Assembly: GCA_905235205.1 (NCBI GenBank)
Contig: CAJOKM010000002.1
Location: forward strand, 1 to 53,187
Direction: 5' to 3'
Length of the DNA stretch: 53,187 nt
Origin: an uncultured Clostridia bacterium
GTDB lineage: Bacteria > Bacillota > Clostridia > Christensenellales > CAG-138
Positions 1 to 8,136 of this stretch are shown here, piece after piece (the stretch's first letter is position 1; each line of letters begins with the position of its first letter). The translations under genes and the position numbers were made by a program. The notes under the pieces are model-generated. The model was given only the letters and a program-made list of their open reading frames with translations, was not told the DNA's origin and did no database searches.

Positions 1-233
1 CAGAACGCAAGGATCTCCTCCGTGGCATCGGGCACGGAAAAGTCGATGACTACGTCCGCGTCGACGTTGATTTCAGCGGCAGAACGAAAAACCGGAACCG
101 GCATCGATGTTTCGCAGAACGGATCGACGCCGCCGACCGCCTCCATGCCGCAGGAAGCGGTGGAGAGCGCGTTTAAGAGCGCCTTCCCCATTTGTCCGCC
201 GATACCGTTGATCAAGACTCGAATGGGGTTCAT
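1..233 (-). CDS. dapB: 4-hydroxy-tetrahydrodipicolinate reductase, N-terminal part (cut by window edge)
   Basis: Only the first 77 codons lie in the window; the 3' part is beyond base 1. The N-terminus begins MNPIRVLINGIGGQMGK, the Rossmann NAD(P)H-binding loop with the GxxGxMG pattern typical of DapB, and later shows the VIDFS segment conserved in the family. DapB reduces the product of DapA in the diaminopimelate/lysine pathway in the cytoplasm. The ATG at 231-233 lies one base after the dapA stop codon, so it is the third gene of asd-dapA-dapB and probably translationally coupled. The identification rests on motif plus context and is firm despite truncation. Confidence 0.9.
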   Translation of the reverse strand, partial: MNPIRVLINGIGGQMGKALLNALSTASCGMEAVGGVDPFCETSMPVPVFRSAAEINVDADVVIDFSVPDATEEILAF

Positions 234-234
234 G

Positions 235-1113
235 TTACAGCATTCCGTTCTCACGCAGAGTCGTTTCCATGAGTTCATAGTGCTCGAGCGACGGCTTGAC
301 AAGCGGCAGCCGCACTTCCGGATCGCACAGCTTCAAAAGTCCCATCATGGTCTTGATCGGAATCGGATTCACCTCGCAGAACGCCGCCTGCTGTAAGGGA
401 AGCAGCGCAAGCTGCAGGCGTTTGGCTTCGTTGACGTCCCCGTCAAAGAACGCCTGACACATCAGATGCATGACTTCCGGAATGATGTTCGCAACCGTCG
501 AAATCACGCCCTTTCCGCCGACGGAGAGGATCGGAACGACCTGGTCGTCGTTTCCGGAGTACAGATCGCATTCGGGGCAAAGCGCCGCGAGCTTAACGAT
601 CTGCTCAATGTTGCCGCTTGCTTCCTTGATGCCGACGATGTTCTCGCAGGATTTGACAAGCTTGTTGACCGTTTCCGGAAGAAGATTCAGGCCTGTGCGG
701 GACGGCACGTTGTACAGAATGATCGGAAGACGCACCTGTTCGGCGATCGAACTGTAATGCGCAAGCAGTCCCTCCTGCGTCGTCTTGTTATAGAACGGCG
801 TAACGATCAACAGTCCGTCCGCGCCGACCGCTTCGGCAAAACGGCTTTTTTGAATCGCGTCTTCCGTGTTGTTGCTTCCCGTTCCGACGATGACAGGGAT
901 TCGGTTGGACACGCGTTCCACGACAAACCGGATCACCTCTTCGCGCTCGTCCTGCGTCAGCGTCGCCGCTTCGCCGGTCGTGCCGAGCGCAACGATCGCG
1001 TCGGACCCGGATGCGATCTGCAGTTCGATCAAACGGGTCAGCGCCGTATAGTCGATGGTTCCGTTATGAAACGGTGTGATGAGAGCGACAGCGGAACCGG
1101 TAAAAATGCTCAT
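235..1113 (-). CDS. dapA: 4-hydroxy-tetrahydrodipicolinate synthase
   Basis: A 292-residue protein, the normal length for DapA, a class I aldolase TIM barrel condensing pyruvate with aspartate semialdehyde at the branch point to diaminopimelate (cell wall) and lysine. Visible landmarks are the GTTGE substrate-binding motif at 44-48, Tyr108, Tyr134 in the LYNVPSRTG segment and the Schiff-base lysine K163 in GIKEASG. Its start codon overlaps the stop of asd by four bases (ATGA), and dapB follows one base after its own stop, so the three genes form a tight operon. Confidence 0.97.
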   Translation of the reverse strand: MSIFTGSAVALITPFHNGTIDYTALTRLIELQIASGSDAIVALGTTGEAATLTQDEREEVIRFVVERVSNRIPVIVGTGSNNTEDAIQKSRFAEAVGADGLLIVTPFYNKTTQEGLLAHYSSIAEQVRLPIILYNVPSRTGLNLLPETVNKLVKSCENIVGIKEASGNIEQIVKLAALCPECDLYSGNDDQVVPILSVGGKGVISTVANIIPEVMHLMCQAFFDGDVNEAKRLQLALLPLQQAAFCEVNPIPIKTMMGLLKLCDPEVRLPLVKPSLEHYELMETTLRENGML

Positions 1114-2111
1114 GCTTCTTTCCTCCCTAACAGTTTTTCAAGGATCTGCACCGCGTTCGTTGCGGCGCCTTTGCGGATGTTGTCCGCAACGCACCAGAAG
1201 TTCAGTCCGTTGTCGACCGAAACGTCCCGGCGAATGCGTCCGACGTAGACGGAATCCGTTCCTGCGGCGTCGATCGGCATCGGATACACGTTGTTCTTCG
1301 GATCGTCGGAAACGATGAGTCCCTCCGTCCTGCGGAAGCATTCAAAGACGTCATCGAGTTCAAACGGACGCTCCGTTTCGACATTGATGCTTTCACTGTG
1401 TCCGTGATAAACCGGCACGCGTACGCACGTCGCCGTCACGCGAAGATCGGGCCGGTTCAGAATCTTTCTCGACTCGTCGATCATTTTCTGTTCTTCCTTG
1501 GTATAACCGGAATCTAAGAACACATCGATGTGTGGAATGCAGTTCCCGGCGATCGGATGCGGAAACTTTTTCGGTAGCGCGCCGCACAGACCGTCTTCGA
1601 GATCCTGATACCCCTTTTGCCCTGCGCCGGATACGGCCTGATACGTTGAATAGATCACGCGTTTCAGTCCGAACGCGTCGTCAAGCGCTTTTAACGGCAG
1701 CATTGCCTGAATCGTGGAGCAGTTCGGATTGGCGACGATCCCGCGCGGTATAGACAGAAGCGCTTCGGGATTCACCTCCGGAACGACGAGCGGAACAGCG
1801 GGATCCATGCGCCAGAAGCTGGAGTTGTCGATGACAATCGCGCCGGACGCGGCAGCAAGCGGCGCAAACCGTTCGCTGATTGCGCCGCCCGCGGAGAACA
1901 GCGCATACATAAACCCCTGGTTTTCAAACGCCCGTTCGGTCAGCTCGGTAACGACATGATTTTTGCCGAAAAAAGGCAAAGTATCTCCCGCGCTTCGCGC
2001 GGATGCAAACAGCGTATACTCCGCGTCGATGCCGCGCTCCTCGAGCACTTTTAAAAACATTCTTCCGACCATTCCGGTCGCGCCGACAACGGCAATTTTC
2101 GGTCTAAACAC
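1110..2111 (-). CDS. asd: Aspartate-semialdehyde dehydrogenase
   Basis: Reduces aspartyl phosphate to aspartate semialdehyde, the substrate of the DapA encoded next. The GATGMVG NADP-binding loop is at the N-terminus, the nucleophilic cysteine lies in NPNCSTIQ and a catalytic histidine in YHGHSE. I place the start at a GTG (2109-2111) giving 333 residues: an in-frame ATG at 2151-2153 lies upstream of the -10 hexamer of a strong promoter and could not be in that transcript, whereas GGGAGG (2122-2127) sits 10 bases before the GTG. First gene of asd-dapA-dapB. No lysine riboswitch or T-box fits in the short leader. Confidence 0.93.
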   Translation of the reverse strand: MFRPKIAVVGATGMVGRMFLKVLEERGIDAEYTLFASARSAGDTLPFFGKNHVVTELTERAFENQGFMYALFSAGGAISERFAPLAAASGAIVIDNSSFWRMDPAVPLVVPEVNPEALLSIPRGIVANPNCSTIQAMLPLKALDDAFGLKRVIYSTYQAVSGAGQKGYQDLEDGLCGALPKKFPHPIAGNCIPHIDVFLDSGYTKEEQKMIDESRKILNRPDLRVTATCVRVPVYHGHSESINVETERPFELDDVFECFRRTEGLIVSDDPKNNVYPMPIDAAGTDSVYVGRIRRDVSVDNGLNFWCVADNIRKGAATNAVQILEKLLGRKEA

Positions 2112-2143
2112 AAGCGGCAATCCTCCCGCATTTTCTTGTATAA

Positions 2144-2172
2144 AGTATACCATTTTCCGTGATTCTTGTCAA
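2144..2172 (-). promoter_or_regulatory. Sigma-A promoter of asd-dapA-dapB
   Basis: On the minus strand TTGACA (2167-2172), a 17-base spacer and TATACT (2144-2149). The -35 box overlaps the stop codon of the upstream spoIIP gene. The predicted transcript begins about 25 bases before the GTG of asd. Confidence 0.85.
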
Positions 2173-3086
2173 TTCGGGATCCAATCGCCCGGCACAATCT
2201 GCCCCGCACGAAACGCGTACGCAATCCCTTCCGCAAGATACGGCATGGCGTTCTTTGCCTGGGTCAGCGTGTTTGCATTGTGGCCGACTTCTACGAGGAT
2301 CGAATTCGGCGCAATGTGCTGGTTATAGCGTCCCGTTTTGACACGGACCGGACGGACAAGGTTTTTGTCGATCGATTTCAGGTGCTCGGTTATCCGTTGG
2401 GCCAACGCATAGTTCGTTTCAAAGAACGGTTTATCCGCATACTTGACGCCCTCGCCGATCACAAACATCAGCCGCGCGCACTCCGTGCCGTTGATCGCGG
2501 CAAAGTCCTTCGGACCCGTTTCCGTCTCGTATGCGTCACGATGCAGATCGATAAACAGTACGATCGACGGATACGTCTCATGTGCTTTCTGCACCGTCAA
2601 AAGACTCCGGTCGTATGCGTCGGCAAGCTTCGGCGGCTCGTGATCCGTCGTATCGTGCAGCACGCAGAATCCGTACTCTGTTTCAAGGATCTCTTTCAGT
2701 TTTTCTCCGACTGCTATGACATTCTTTTCGGGATCGTTTGTCCGCCACTTTGAGGTCTCTTTGTACGTCTCCTCCGGCGTTTGAAAATAAGCTTCGGTGG
2801 TGTGCGTGTGATAGATCAGGATTGTCGGCTTGTCCGATCGCAGCGTTTGAACAGGCGCGAACCGTGTGCAGGTTGCGTGAACATCCGTTGTTTGTGCCTG
2901 TACGTGTTCTTCGGTCAAATCCGGAACAGCTTCCGTTCTGTTCATCGCTTCCGCAACCGCGGCTTTGCCGACAAACAGCGCGATCGGCAGCACAATCAGC
3001 CAGGCAAGCAGCAAACACGCCCACGCCGCTTTGGACGGCGAGGACGGTGTTCTGTGATTGGAATGGGTTTTTCGATACGCTTTCAT
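2169..3086 (-). CDS. spoIIP: Stage II sporulation protein P (peptidoglycan hydrolase)
   Basis: A 305-residue protein with a short basic cytoplasmic N-terminus, one transmembrane segment near residues 22-45, then an extracytoplasmic amidase domain. SpoIIP forms the DMP complex with SpoIID and SpoIIM and degrades septal peptidoglycan during engulfment. Visible motifs are YHTHTTEAY, the DLHRDA segment and EVGHNANT, which carry the His/Glu metal ligands of the amidase_3-like fold. A strong SD (GGAGG, 6 bases before the ATG) is present. It lies directly downstream of gpr, the same order as in Bacillus, so cotranscription with gpr in the forespore is likely. Confidence 0.92.
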   Translation of the reverse strand: MKAYRKTHSNHRTPSSPSKAAWACLLLAWLIVLPIALFVGKAAVAEAMNRTEAVPDLTEEHVQAQTTDVHATCTRFAPVQTLRSDKPTILIYHTHTTEAYFQTPEETYKETSKWRTNDPEKNVIAVGEKLKEILETEYGFCVLHDTTDHEPPKLADAYDRSLLTVQKAHETYPSIVLFIDLHRDAYETETGPKDFAAINGTECARLMFVIGEGVKYADKPFFETNYALAQRITEHLKSIDKNLVRPVRVKTGRYNQHIAPNSILVEVGHNANTLTQAKNAMPYLAEGIAYAFRAGQIVPGDWIPN

Positions 3087-3125
3087 ACTGCACCTCCGTT
3101 ACACGGTATGCAGCGGTATCGGTAT

Positions 3126-3971
3126 TTATCTCAATACTTTTTCAAGCGTCGGATAGTTGTCACCGAACAGCATCAGATTGACCGCGTCGGACAGCACGCG
3201 CGAGGCATCCTTGACCATGGCGTCGATATCCTTGGGCGTAACGATCAGTTCCTTCGTCCTGGGGTCTGCGCCGCAATCGCATCCGTTCGATGCGAGGATC
3301 GTTTCCGCGCTCACGACGAGCGGAACGCCGAGCGCGATCACCGGGACCCCGAGCGATTCGCGCGAGAGCGTCTTTCGGAAGTTCCCGACGCCCGCGCCCG
3401 GCGCGAGCCCGCTGTCGTTGCATTGGATGAAGCGACCGAGATGCTCCGTCCGGCTTGCGGCAAGCGAGTCGATCAGGATAACAAGCTCCGGCTGTATCTT
3501 TTGCGTCAGGGCGGAGACCACTTCCGCCGTTTCCATGCCGGTTACGCCGAGCACGTTCGCGCAAAACGACGCAACGACCGGCGTGCCGTTTGGCAGCAGC
3601 TCTTTCATATGCAGATGCACATGCCTTGTAACAAGCACATACTCCGCCGTCTTGGTTCCGAGCGCATCCGCGGTGATGTACCTGTTGCCGAGTCCGATCA
3701 CAAGCGCGCTTCGGACGTCCGGCGCCATCTCATGAAGTTCTGCCGCAAGCGAACGCGCGATCAGGGAACGCGCCTTTTGATCCATAAACGCCCCGGCCGG
3801 AGACACGATCGAAACATACCTTCCAATCGGCTTATCCAGCTGTTCGGACGCGGCTTTGGTGAGAACGTCGATCCGCGTGATTTCAAGACCGCCTTTGTAT
3901 TCCGTTTCTTCCGCGATCCCTGGGATGTTCTCCGCGTCCATGCGCGATTCCTTTGCAAGATCCGTTCGCAT
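3126..3971 (-). CDS. gpr: Germination protease GPR
   Basis: Spore-specific aspartic-type protease that degrades small acid-soluble DNA-binding proteins when spores germinate; it is made as a zymogen. The sequence begins MRTDLAKES, matching the conserved N-terminal propeptide region; the start is set by AAAGGAG five bases upstream, giving 281 residues, slightly shorter than Bacillus GPR. An upstream in-frame ATG at 4002-4004 lies inside a terminator hairpin and is not used. The gene sits between spoIVA and spoIIP. No sigma-A promoter is visible between the terminator and the start; a forespore promoter would be expected but I could not define one. Confidence 0.93.
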   Translation of the reverse strand: MRTDLAKESRMDAENIPGIAEETEYKGGLEITRIDVLTKAASEQLDKPIGRYVSIVSPAGAFMDQKARSLIARSLAAELHEMAPDVRSALVIGLGNRYITADALGTKTAEYVLVTRHVHLHMKELLPNGTPVVASFCANVLGVTGMETAEVVSALTQKIQPELVILIDSLAASRTEHLGRFIQCNDSGLAPGAGVGNFRKTLSRESLGVPVIALGVPLVVSAETILASNGCDCGADPRTKELIVTPKDIDAMVKDASRVLSDAVNLMLFGDNYPTLEKVLR

Positions 3972-3990
3972 ACTGTCTCCTTTGCATAGT

Positions 3991-4012
3991 AAAAAACTCG
4001 GCAAAAGCCGAG
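3991..4012 (-). terminator. Intrinsic terminator after spoIVA
   Basis: On the minus strand a CTCGGC-TTTT-GCCGAG hairpin (3997-4012) followed by six T residues (3991-3996). It lies 18 bases after the spoIVA stop and ends only 19 bases before the gpr start codon. Confidence 0.88.
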
Positions 4013-4030
4013 CTTATTGTGTGCAGGTTC

Positions 4031-5509
4031 TCAGAGCATAATGCAGATCATGCCGTTGCAGCCGTCGTTGACGATACGCTGGATCGCGCCCTGCAGTTTC
4101 AGCTGTACCTGTTCGTTCATGCCGCCGGTCTTTCCCTGCATGCTTTCACGGATGATATCCAGGAGGGATTTTCCGAACAGATTTGTGTTCAGATACTCGT
4201 TCGGATCGCTGTTCTCCGCGTCGGTCAGATACTGCAGAAAGTCCCTGCTCTGCTGCTCCGTTCCGATCAGCGGTTCCACGTCGCTGTCCACGTCGACGCG
4301 AATGAGGTGCAGACCGCTCGCCTTTGCGTGCAGCCGTACGCCGTATTTCGAACCGCTGTGAAACAGTTCGGGCTCGGAGATCGAAAGCTGATCGGGATCC
4401 GGCTCCACAATGCCGTACCCGGTCCGGGTCGCTTTTTCAAGCGCATCGGACAGACGATCATACGCTTTTTTCGCTTTTACAAAGTCGTTGACGGCTGACA
4501 TCAGCTCGTAATCGTTTCGGATATCCGTACCGCACGCGTCGCTCAGCACGGAGTAGAACACCCCCTCCTGCGGCGTCAGCCGGATCGTCGCTTTGCCGCT
4601 TCCGAGATCGAGCGCGCTGATCTCGGCGGACCGGAACGGTTCAAGGCTGAAAAACGCGTCGGCAACCTTTTGCGCGTCGCGTACGGAACGGACGTCTTTT
4701 GCGCAGGCGGAGAGCGTCCTGATCATTTGCGCAAGCACCGGATGCTCGGACGGAAGCGCGCGCAAAAACGACGGCGCGTCGAGCTCGATCATTTTCAGCG
4801 GGAACGCATACAGAATCTCCGTTAACAGCGCAGTCAGCGTCTTTTCGGACAGGTGTAAAAGATCCACGATCATCGGCGCAACGCCGTAGCGTTCCGCAAT
4901 CTCATCCGCCGTTTTCTGCGCGAGATCGCCGTTCGGCTGTGCGGAGTTCAGAAGCACGACGTAGGGCTTTCCGGTTTCCAGAACAGCCTGCATGCACTTA
5001 TCCTCCGCATCCGGATACGCTTCCCGCTCGAGATCCGTGATCGTTCCGTCCGTGAAGACGACGATCCCGACGGTTGCGTGATCCTCGATCACTTTGCGCG
5101 TACCGATCTCGGCCGCCTGTTCAAACGGGATGTCCTCGTCAAACCAGGGCGTCGTGACCATCCGGACCGCGCCGTCCTCCTCCGAACCGATTGCGCCCGG
5201 TACCATGAATCCGACGCAGTCGACAAGCCGCATCCGTGCCGTCATGTTCTCATCGAGACGGACCTGTACGGCTTCGTTCGGAATAAACTTCGGCTGCGTC
5301 GTCATGATGCTTTTGCCGGTTCCGCTTTGCGGAAGCTCGTCGACAAGCCGCGATTTCTGGAACTCGTTTTCGATGTTCGGAATCATCAGAAGCTCGGCGA
5401 ACCGTTTGATAAACGTGGATTTTCCCGTTCGCACCGGTCCGATCACGCCGAGATAGATATCCCCCTGCGTCCGTTCAAGCATATCCCGATAAAGAGCCGT
5501 CCTATCCAT
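4031..5509 (-). CDS. spoIVA: Stage IV sporulation protein A (spore coat basement-layer ATPase)
   Basis: Starting at the ATG preceded by GGGAGG, the protein is 492 residues, the same length as Bacillus subtilis SpoIVA as I recall it. SpoIVA polymerises with ATP hydrolysis on the outer forespore membrane and anchors the coat. The Walker A motif GPVRTGKST has its lysine at residue 30 and a Walker B-like VDCVGF segment follows; the C-terminus ends MICIML, similar to the hydrophobic tail needed for anchoring. A candidate sigma-E promoter lies upstream and an intrinsic terminator downstream, so it is probably monocistronic. Confidence 0.96.
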   Translation of the reverse strand: MDRTALYRDMLERTQGDIYLGVIGPVRTGKSTFIKRFAELLMIPNIENEFQKSRLVDELPQSGTGKSIMTTQPKFIPNEAVQVRLDENMTARMRLVDCVGFMVPGAIGSEEDGAVRMVTTPWFDEDIPFEQAAEIGTRKVIEDHATVGIVVFTDGTITDLEREAYPDAEDKCMQAVLETGKPYVVLLNSAQPNGDLAQKTADEIAERYGVAPMIVDLLHLSEKTLTALLTEILYAFPLKMIELDAPSFLRALPSEHPVLAQMIRTLSACAKDVRSVRDAQKVADAFFSLEPFRSAEISALDLGSGKATIRLTPQEGVFYSVLSDACGTDIRNDYELMSAVNDFVKAKKAYDRLSDALEKATRTGYGIVEPDPDQLSISEPELFHSGSKYGVRLHAKASGLHLIRVDVDSDVEPLIGTEQQSRDFLQYLTDAENSDPNEYLNTNLFGKSLLDIIRESMQGKTGGMNEQVQLKLQGAIQRIVNDGCNGMICIML

Positions 5510-5537
5510 AGAAACCTCCCGATTTTCCTTTTGGTTC

Positions 5538-5567
5538 ACCTTATGCGCCGCTCGTATTCCCTATTCT
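5538..5567 (-). promoter_or_regulatory. Candidate sigma-E promoter of spoIVA
   Basis: Minus strand: ATA core in AGAATAGG (5560-5567), then CATAAGGT (5538-5545), with 16 bases between ATA and CATA. This fits the sigma-E core pattern ATA-N16-18-CATAnnnT, and the -10 lies 28 bases before the spoIVA start. spoIVA is known to be sigma-E dependent in Bacillus; the match here is by eye only. Confidence 0.45.
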
Positions 5568-5581
5568 TTTTTCCGAATGTA

Positions 5582-5610
5582 TGGACAAATCCCCATGAAC
5601 CGTGTAAGAT
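5582..5610 (+). promoter_or_regulatory. Sigma-A promoter abutting the ABC exporter start codon
   Basis: TGGACA (5582-5587), 17-base spacer, TAAGAT (5605-5610). The ATG begins at 5617, six bases after the -10 box, so the expected transcription start falls on the A of the start codon. No Shine-Dalgarno sequence is evident. Confidence 0.55.
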
Positions 5611-5616
5611 GAAACC

Positions 5617-7365
5617 ATGAATAAGATTAAACGTTTCGCGGCGTATTATAAGCCGCATTTAGGACTGTTTCTCCTCGATGTCGGCTGCGCGCTGTTCGTT
5701 GCCGCCGTCGACGTGGCGTTCCCGCTTTTGACCAACTACATCATGAAGCAGATCTTTCCGCAGTTCGATCTGCCGGGCGGCGCGCCACAGCTGATACCGG
5801 TCTTTATCGTTCTGCTTGCGGCTATTTTTGTCTCATACCTGATCCGCGCTGTGATGCAGTATATCGTCAATTACTGGGGACATCTTCTGGGCGTTCGGAT
5901 CGAGTACGATATGCGACGCGATATTTTTTCGCATATCCAGACCCTTCCGTTCAGTTTCTACGATAAGATCCGAACCGGAAAACTGCTTTCCCGCGCGACA
6001 ACGGATCTGTTCGAGATCTCCGAGCTTGCGCATCACGGGCCCGAGGATCTTCTGATCTCCACCATGACTATCCTCGGCGCGTTCATCGCCATGTTCCTGC
6101 TCGAATGGCGGATCGCGCTTGCCATGTTTCTTCTGATGCCTGCCTGTATGCTGTTCGTCATGAAATCCCGGTATCACATGAAATCGACCAGCAAATCCGT
6201 CAAAGAGCATATGGCGAACATCAACGCCGGCATCGAATCCTCGATCTCCGGCGCGCGCGTCGCAAAAGCCTTTGCAAACGAACAGTATGAAGTGGCGAAG
6301 TTTGAAGTCGGCAACCATGAATTCCTGCACGCGAAGGACCGGTTTTATAAAACCATGGCGGTCTTCAACAGCGGAACCGATTTCTTTATCGCGATGTTCA
6401 ACGTCATCGTTCTCGCTGTCGGCGGCGTTTTGATCATCCGTAAAACCGGGTTCAGTTCACTGACGTTCATTACGTTCATGCTTTACGTTTCCGCGTTTAC
6501 ATCGCCTCTGAAGCGGTTTGCGTCGTTCTTTGAGCAGTACATGATGGGAATGGCGGGCTTTTCACGCTTCCTTGAGATCATGGACACGAAGAGCGACATC
6601 GTCGACCGTCCCGATGCAATCGAGGTTCACGATCTGAAGGGAAAGATCGAGTTTCGCGACGTAAGCTTTTCGTATGACAACGGGCAGTCCGTTCTGTCGC
6701 ACGTGAATCTCACCGTTGACCCCGGGAAAACGCTCGCGCTGGTCGGTCCGTCCGGCGGCGGCAAAACGACGATGTGTCATCTTCTGATGCGCTTCTATGA
6801 CGTAAAGGAAGGCGCTATCCTTGTCGACGGGATCGACGTGCGCGATTACACGCAGGAATCGCTTCGCCGCGGCATCGGCATCGTGCAGCAGGACGTGTTT
6901 CTCTTTGCAGGCTCCATTCTGGACAACATCCGCTACGGCCGTCTTGACGCGACCGACGAAGAGGTCGTGCAGGCGGCGATCCGCGCGCATATCCATGAGG
7001 AAATCATGCAATTCCCCGATCAGTACCAGACCGAGGTCGGCGAACGCGGCGTGAAGCTGTCCGGCGGGCAAAAACAGCGCATATCGATTGCGCGTCTCTT
7101 TTTGAAGAATCCGCCGATCCTGATTCTGGACGAAGCGACCTCCGCGCTCGATACCGTGACCGAGTACGACATTCAAAAGAGCTTTGACGCGCTTACCGAA
7201 GGCCGCACGACCCTGATCATTGCGCACCGCCTTTCCACAGTACGCAACGCCGATGAGATCGTCGTGATCGACGAACAGGGTATCCGCGAGCGCGGCACGC
7301 ATGACGCGCTTTTACAGCAGAACGGTTTGTACGCGAACTTCTATCAGGCAACGCTGACCGATTGA
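5617..7365 (+). CDS. ABC exporter, fused permease-ATPase half transporter
   Basis: A 582-residue type IV ABC exporter: a transmembrane domain of about six helices (residues 1-320) followed by a nucleotide-binding domain. The ATPase part shows Walker A GPSGGGKTT, the signature LSGGQKQR, Walker B ILILDEATSALD and the switch histidine in IIAHRLS. It is close to the MdlB/YfiB-type multidrug or lipid exporters and probably works as a homodimer, since no partner half transporter is adjacent. Substrate unknown. It is divergent from spoIVA and appears to be expressed from a promoter whose predicted start site is the start codon itself. Confidence 0.93.
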   Translation: MNKIKRFAAYYKPHLGLFLLDVGCALFVAAVDVAFPLLTNYIMKQIFPQFDLPGGAPQLIPVFIVLLAAIFVSYLIRAVMQYIVNYWGHLLGVRIEYDMRRDIFSHIQTLPFSFYDKIRTGKLLSRATTDLFEISELAHHGPEDLLISTMTILGAFIAMFLLEWRIALAMFLLMPACMLFVMKSRYHMKSTSKSVKEHMANINAGIESSISGARVAKAFANEQYEVAKFEVGNHEFLHAKDRFYKTMAVFNSGTDFFIAMFNVIVLAVGGVLIIRKTGFSSLTFITFMLYVSAFTSPLKRFASFFEQYMMGMAGFSRFLEIMDTKSDIVDRPDAIEVHDLKGKIEFRDVSFSYDNGQSVLSHVNLTVDPGKTLALVGPSGGGKTTMCHLLMRFYDVKEGAILVDGIDVRDYTQESLRRGIGIVQQDVFLFAGSILDNIRYGRLDATDEEVVQAAIRAHIHEEIMQFPDQYQTEVGERGVKLSGGQKQRISIARLFLKNPPILILDEATSALDTVTEYDIQKSFDALTEGRTTLIIAHRLSTVRNADEIVVIDEQGIRERGTHDALLQQNGLYANFYQATLTD

Positions 7366-7409
7366 TTCCGATTTTCAATCGATATTTATTGTTATTCGAT
7401 AATTTTATA

Positions 7410-7437
7410 TTGACAAACAGGGGATTTGTGGTAGAAT
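7410..7437 (+). promoter_or_regulatory. Sigma-A promoter of the DUF2975-XRE-DUF4173 operon
   Basis: TTGACA (7410-7415), 16-base spacer, TAGAAT (7432-7437). The leader is short and contains AAGGAGG before the ATG at 7458. Confidence 0.75.
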
Positions 7438-7457
7438 ATGGGAAAAAGGAGGTTCGT

Positions 7458-7901
7458 ATGAAACGCTTTTCCCTGTTTCTTTCGTATGCATTCTGCTATG
7501 TCGGACTGCTTGTGATCCTGTTCTTTGCGGCAGCGTTGCCGTCGTTTCAGCCGTTGACGCTTGCAAGCGTGCCCCATGCCGAACGGTATGCCGTCGCGAC
7601 GTATATTCTCTGTTATCTGATCCTTGCGCTCGTTCTGTTGGCGGACATCTGCCTGCTCTTTCTTTTGCACCACGTTCTGCGCGGAACGATCTTTACAAAG
7701 AACAGCGTACAGCTTTTGCGCATCATTTCCTGGGCGTCGATCCTGACCGGATTCCTTGCCTGCCCTCTGTTCTTTATCTTCTCGCGCGAAGCGCTGTTTA
7801 TCGCGTTTGTCGCGCTGTTCTTAGGCGTCGTGCTTCGGGTTGTCAAGCAGGTCATTGAAAAAGCGACGGCGCTCAAGGAAGAAAACGACGCGACGATATG
7901 A
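7458..7901 (+). CDS. DUF2975-family membrane protein
   Basis: A 147-residue integral membrane protein with four predicted hydrophobic segments (about 8-28, 45-70, 85-103 and 108-128) and a charged C-terminal tail. The size, topology and position directly upstream of a small YozG-type XRE regulator match the DUF2975 family, whose molecular function is not established. The start is the ATG five bases after AAGGAGG; the reading frame is open further upstream, but that part lies before the promoter. First gene of a three-gene operon. Confidence 0.78.
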   Translation: MKRFSLFLSYAFCYVGLLVILFFAAALPSFQPLTLASVPHAERYAVATYILCYLILALVLLADICLLFLLHHVLRGTIFTKNSVQLLRIISWASILTGFLACPLFFIFSREALFIAFVALFLGVVLRVVKQVIEKATALKEENDATI

Positions 7902-7910
7902 GGTAGCGAT

Positions 7911-8117
7911 ATGATTACCGTAAATCTTGACGTTATGATGGCAAAGCGGAAGATGTCGCTGAATACACTGTCCGAGAAAGTCGGCATTACCGTCGCAAAC
8001 CTCTCCATTCTCAAAAACAACAAAGCAAAAGCCGTCCGTTTCTCCACGCTTGACGCGATCTGCAAAGCGCTGGACTGCGACGTGCAGGATATTCTGAACT
8101 ACGAAAAAGAAGCGTAA
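7911..8117 (+). CDS. Small XRE-family transcriptional regulator (YozG type)
   Basis: A 68-residue protein that is essentially a single helix-turn-helix domain: the KRKMSLNTLSEKVGITVANLSILKN stretch is the DNA-binding unit and STLDAICKALDCDVQDIL the C-terminal helices. It lies nine bases after the DUF2975 gene and 19 before the DUF4173 gene. Such regulators are regularly found next to DUF2975 genes, suggesting that the membrane protein and the regulator act as a pair, by inference possibly membrane-linked autoregulation. Confidence 0.85.
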   Translation: MITVNLDVMMAKRKMSLNTLSEKVGITVANLSILKNNKAKAVRFSTLDAICKALDCDVQDILNYEKEA

Positions 8118-8136
8118 CGCTTCGGAAAGGATTCGT

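Noticed and set aside
2100..2170. A lysine riboswitch or T-box leader before asd
   Set aside because: The promoter leaves a leader of only about 25 bases before the GTG, too short for either element.
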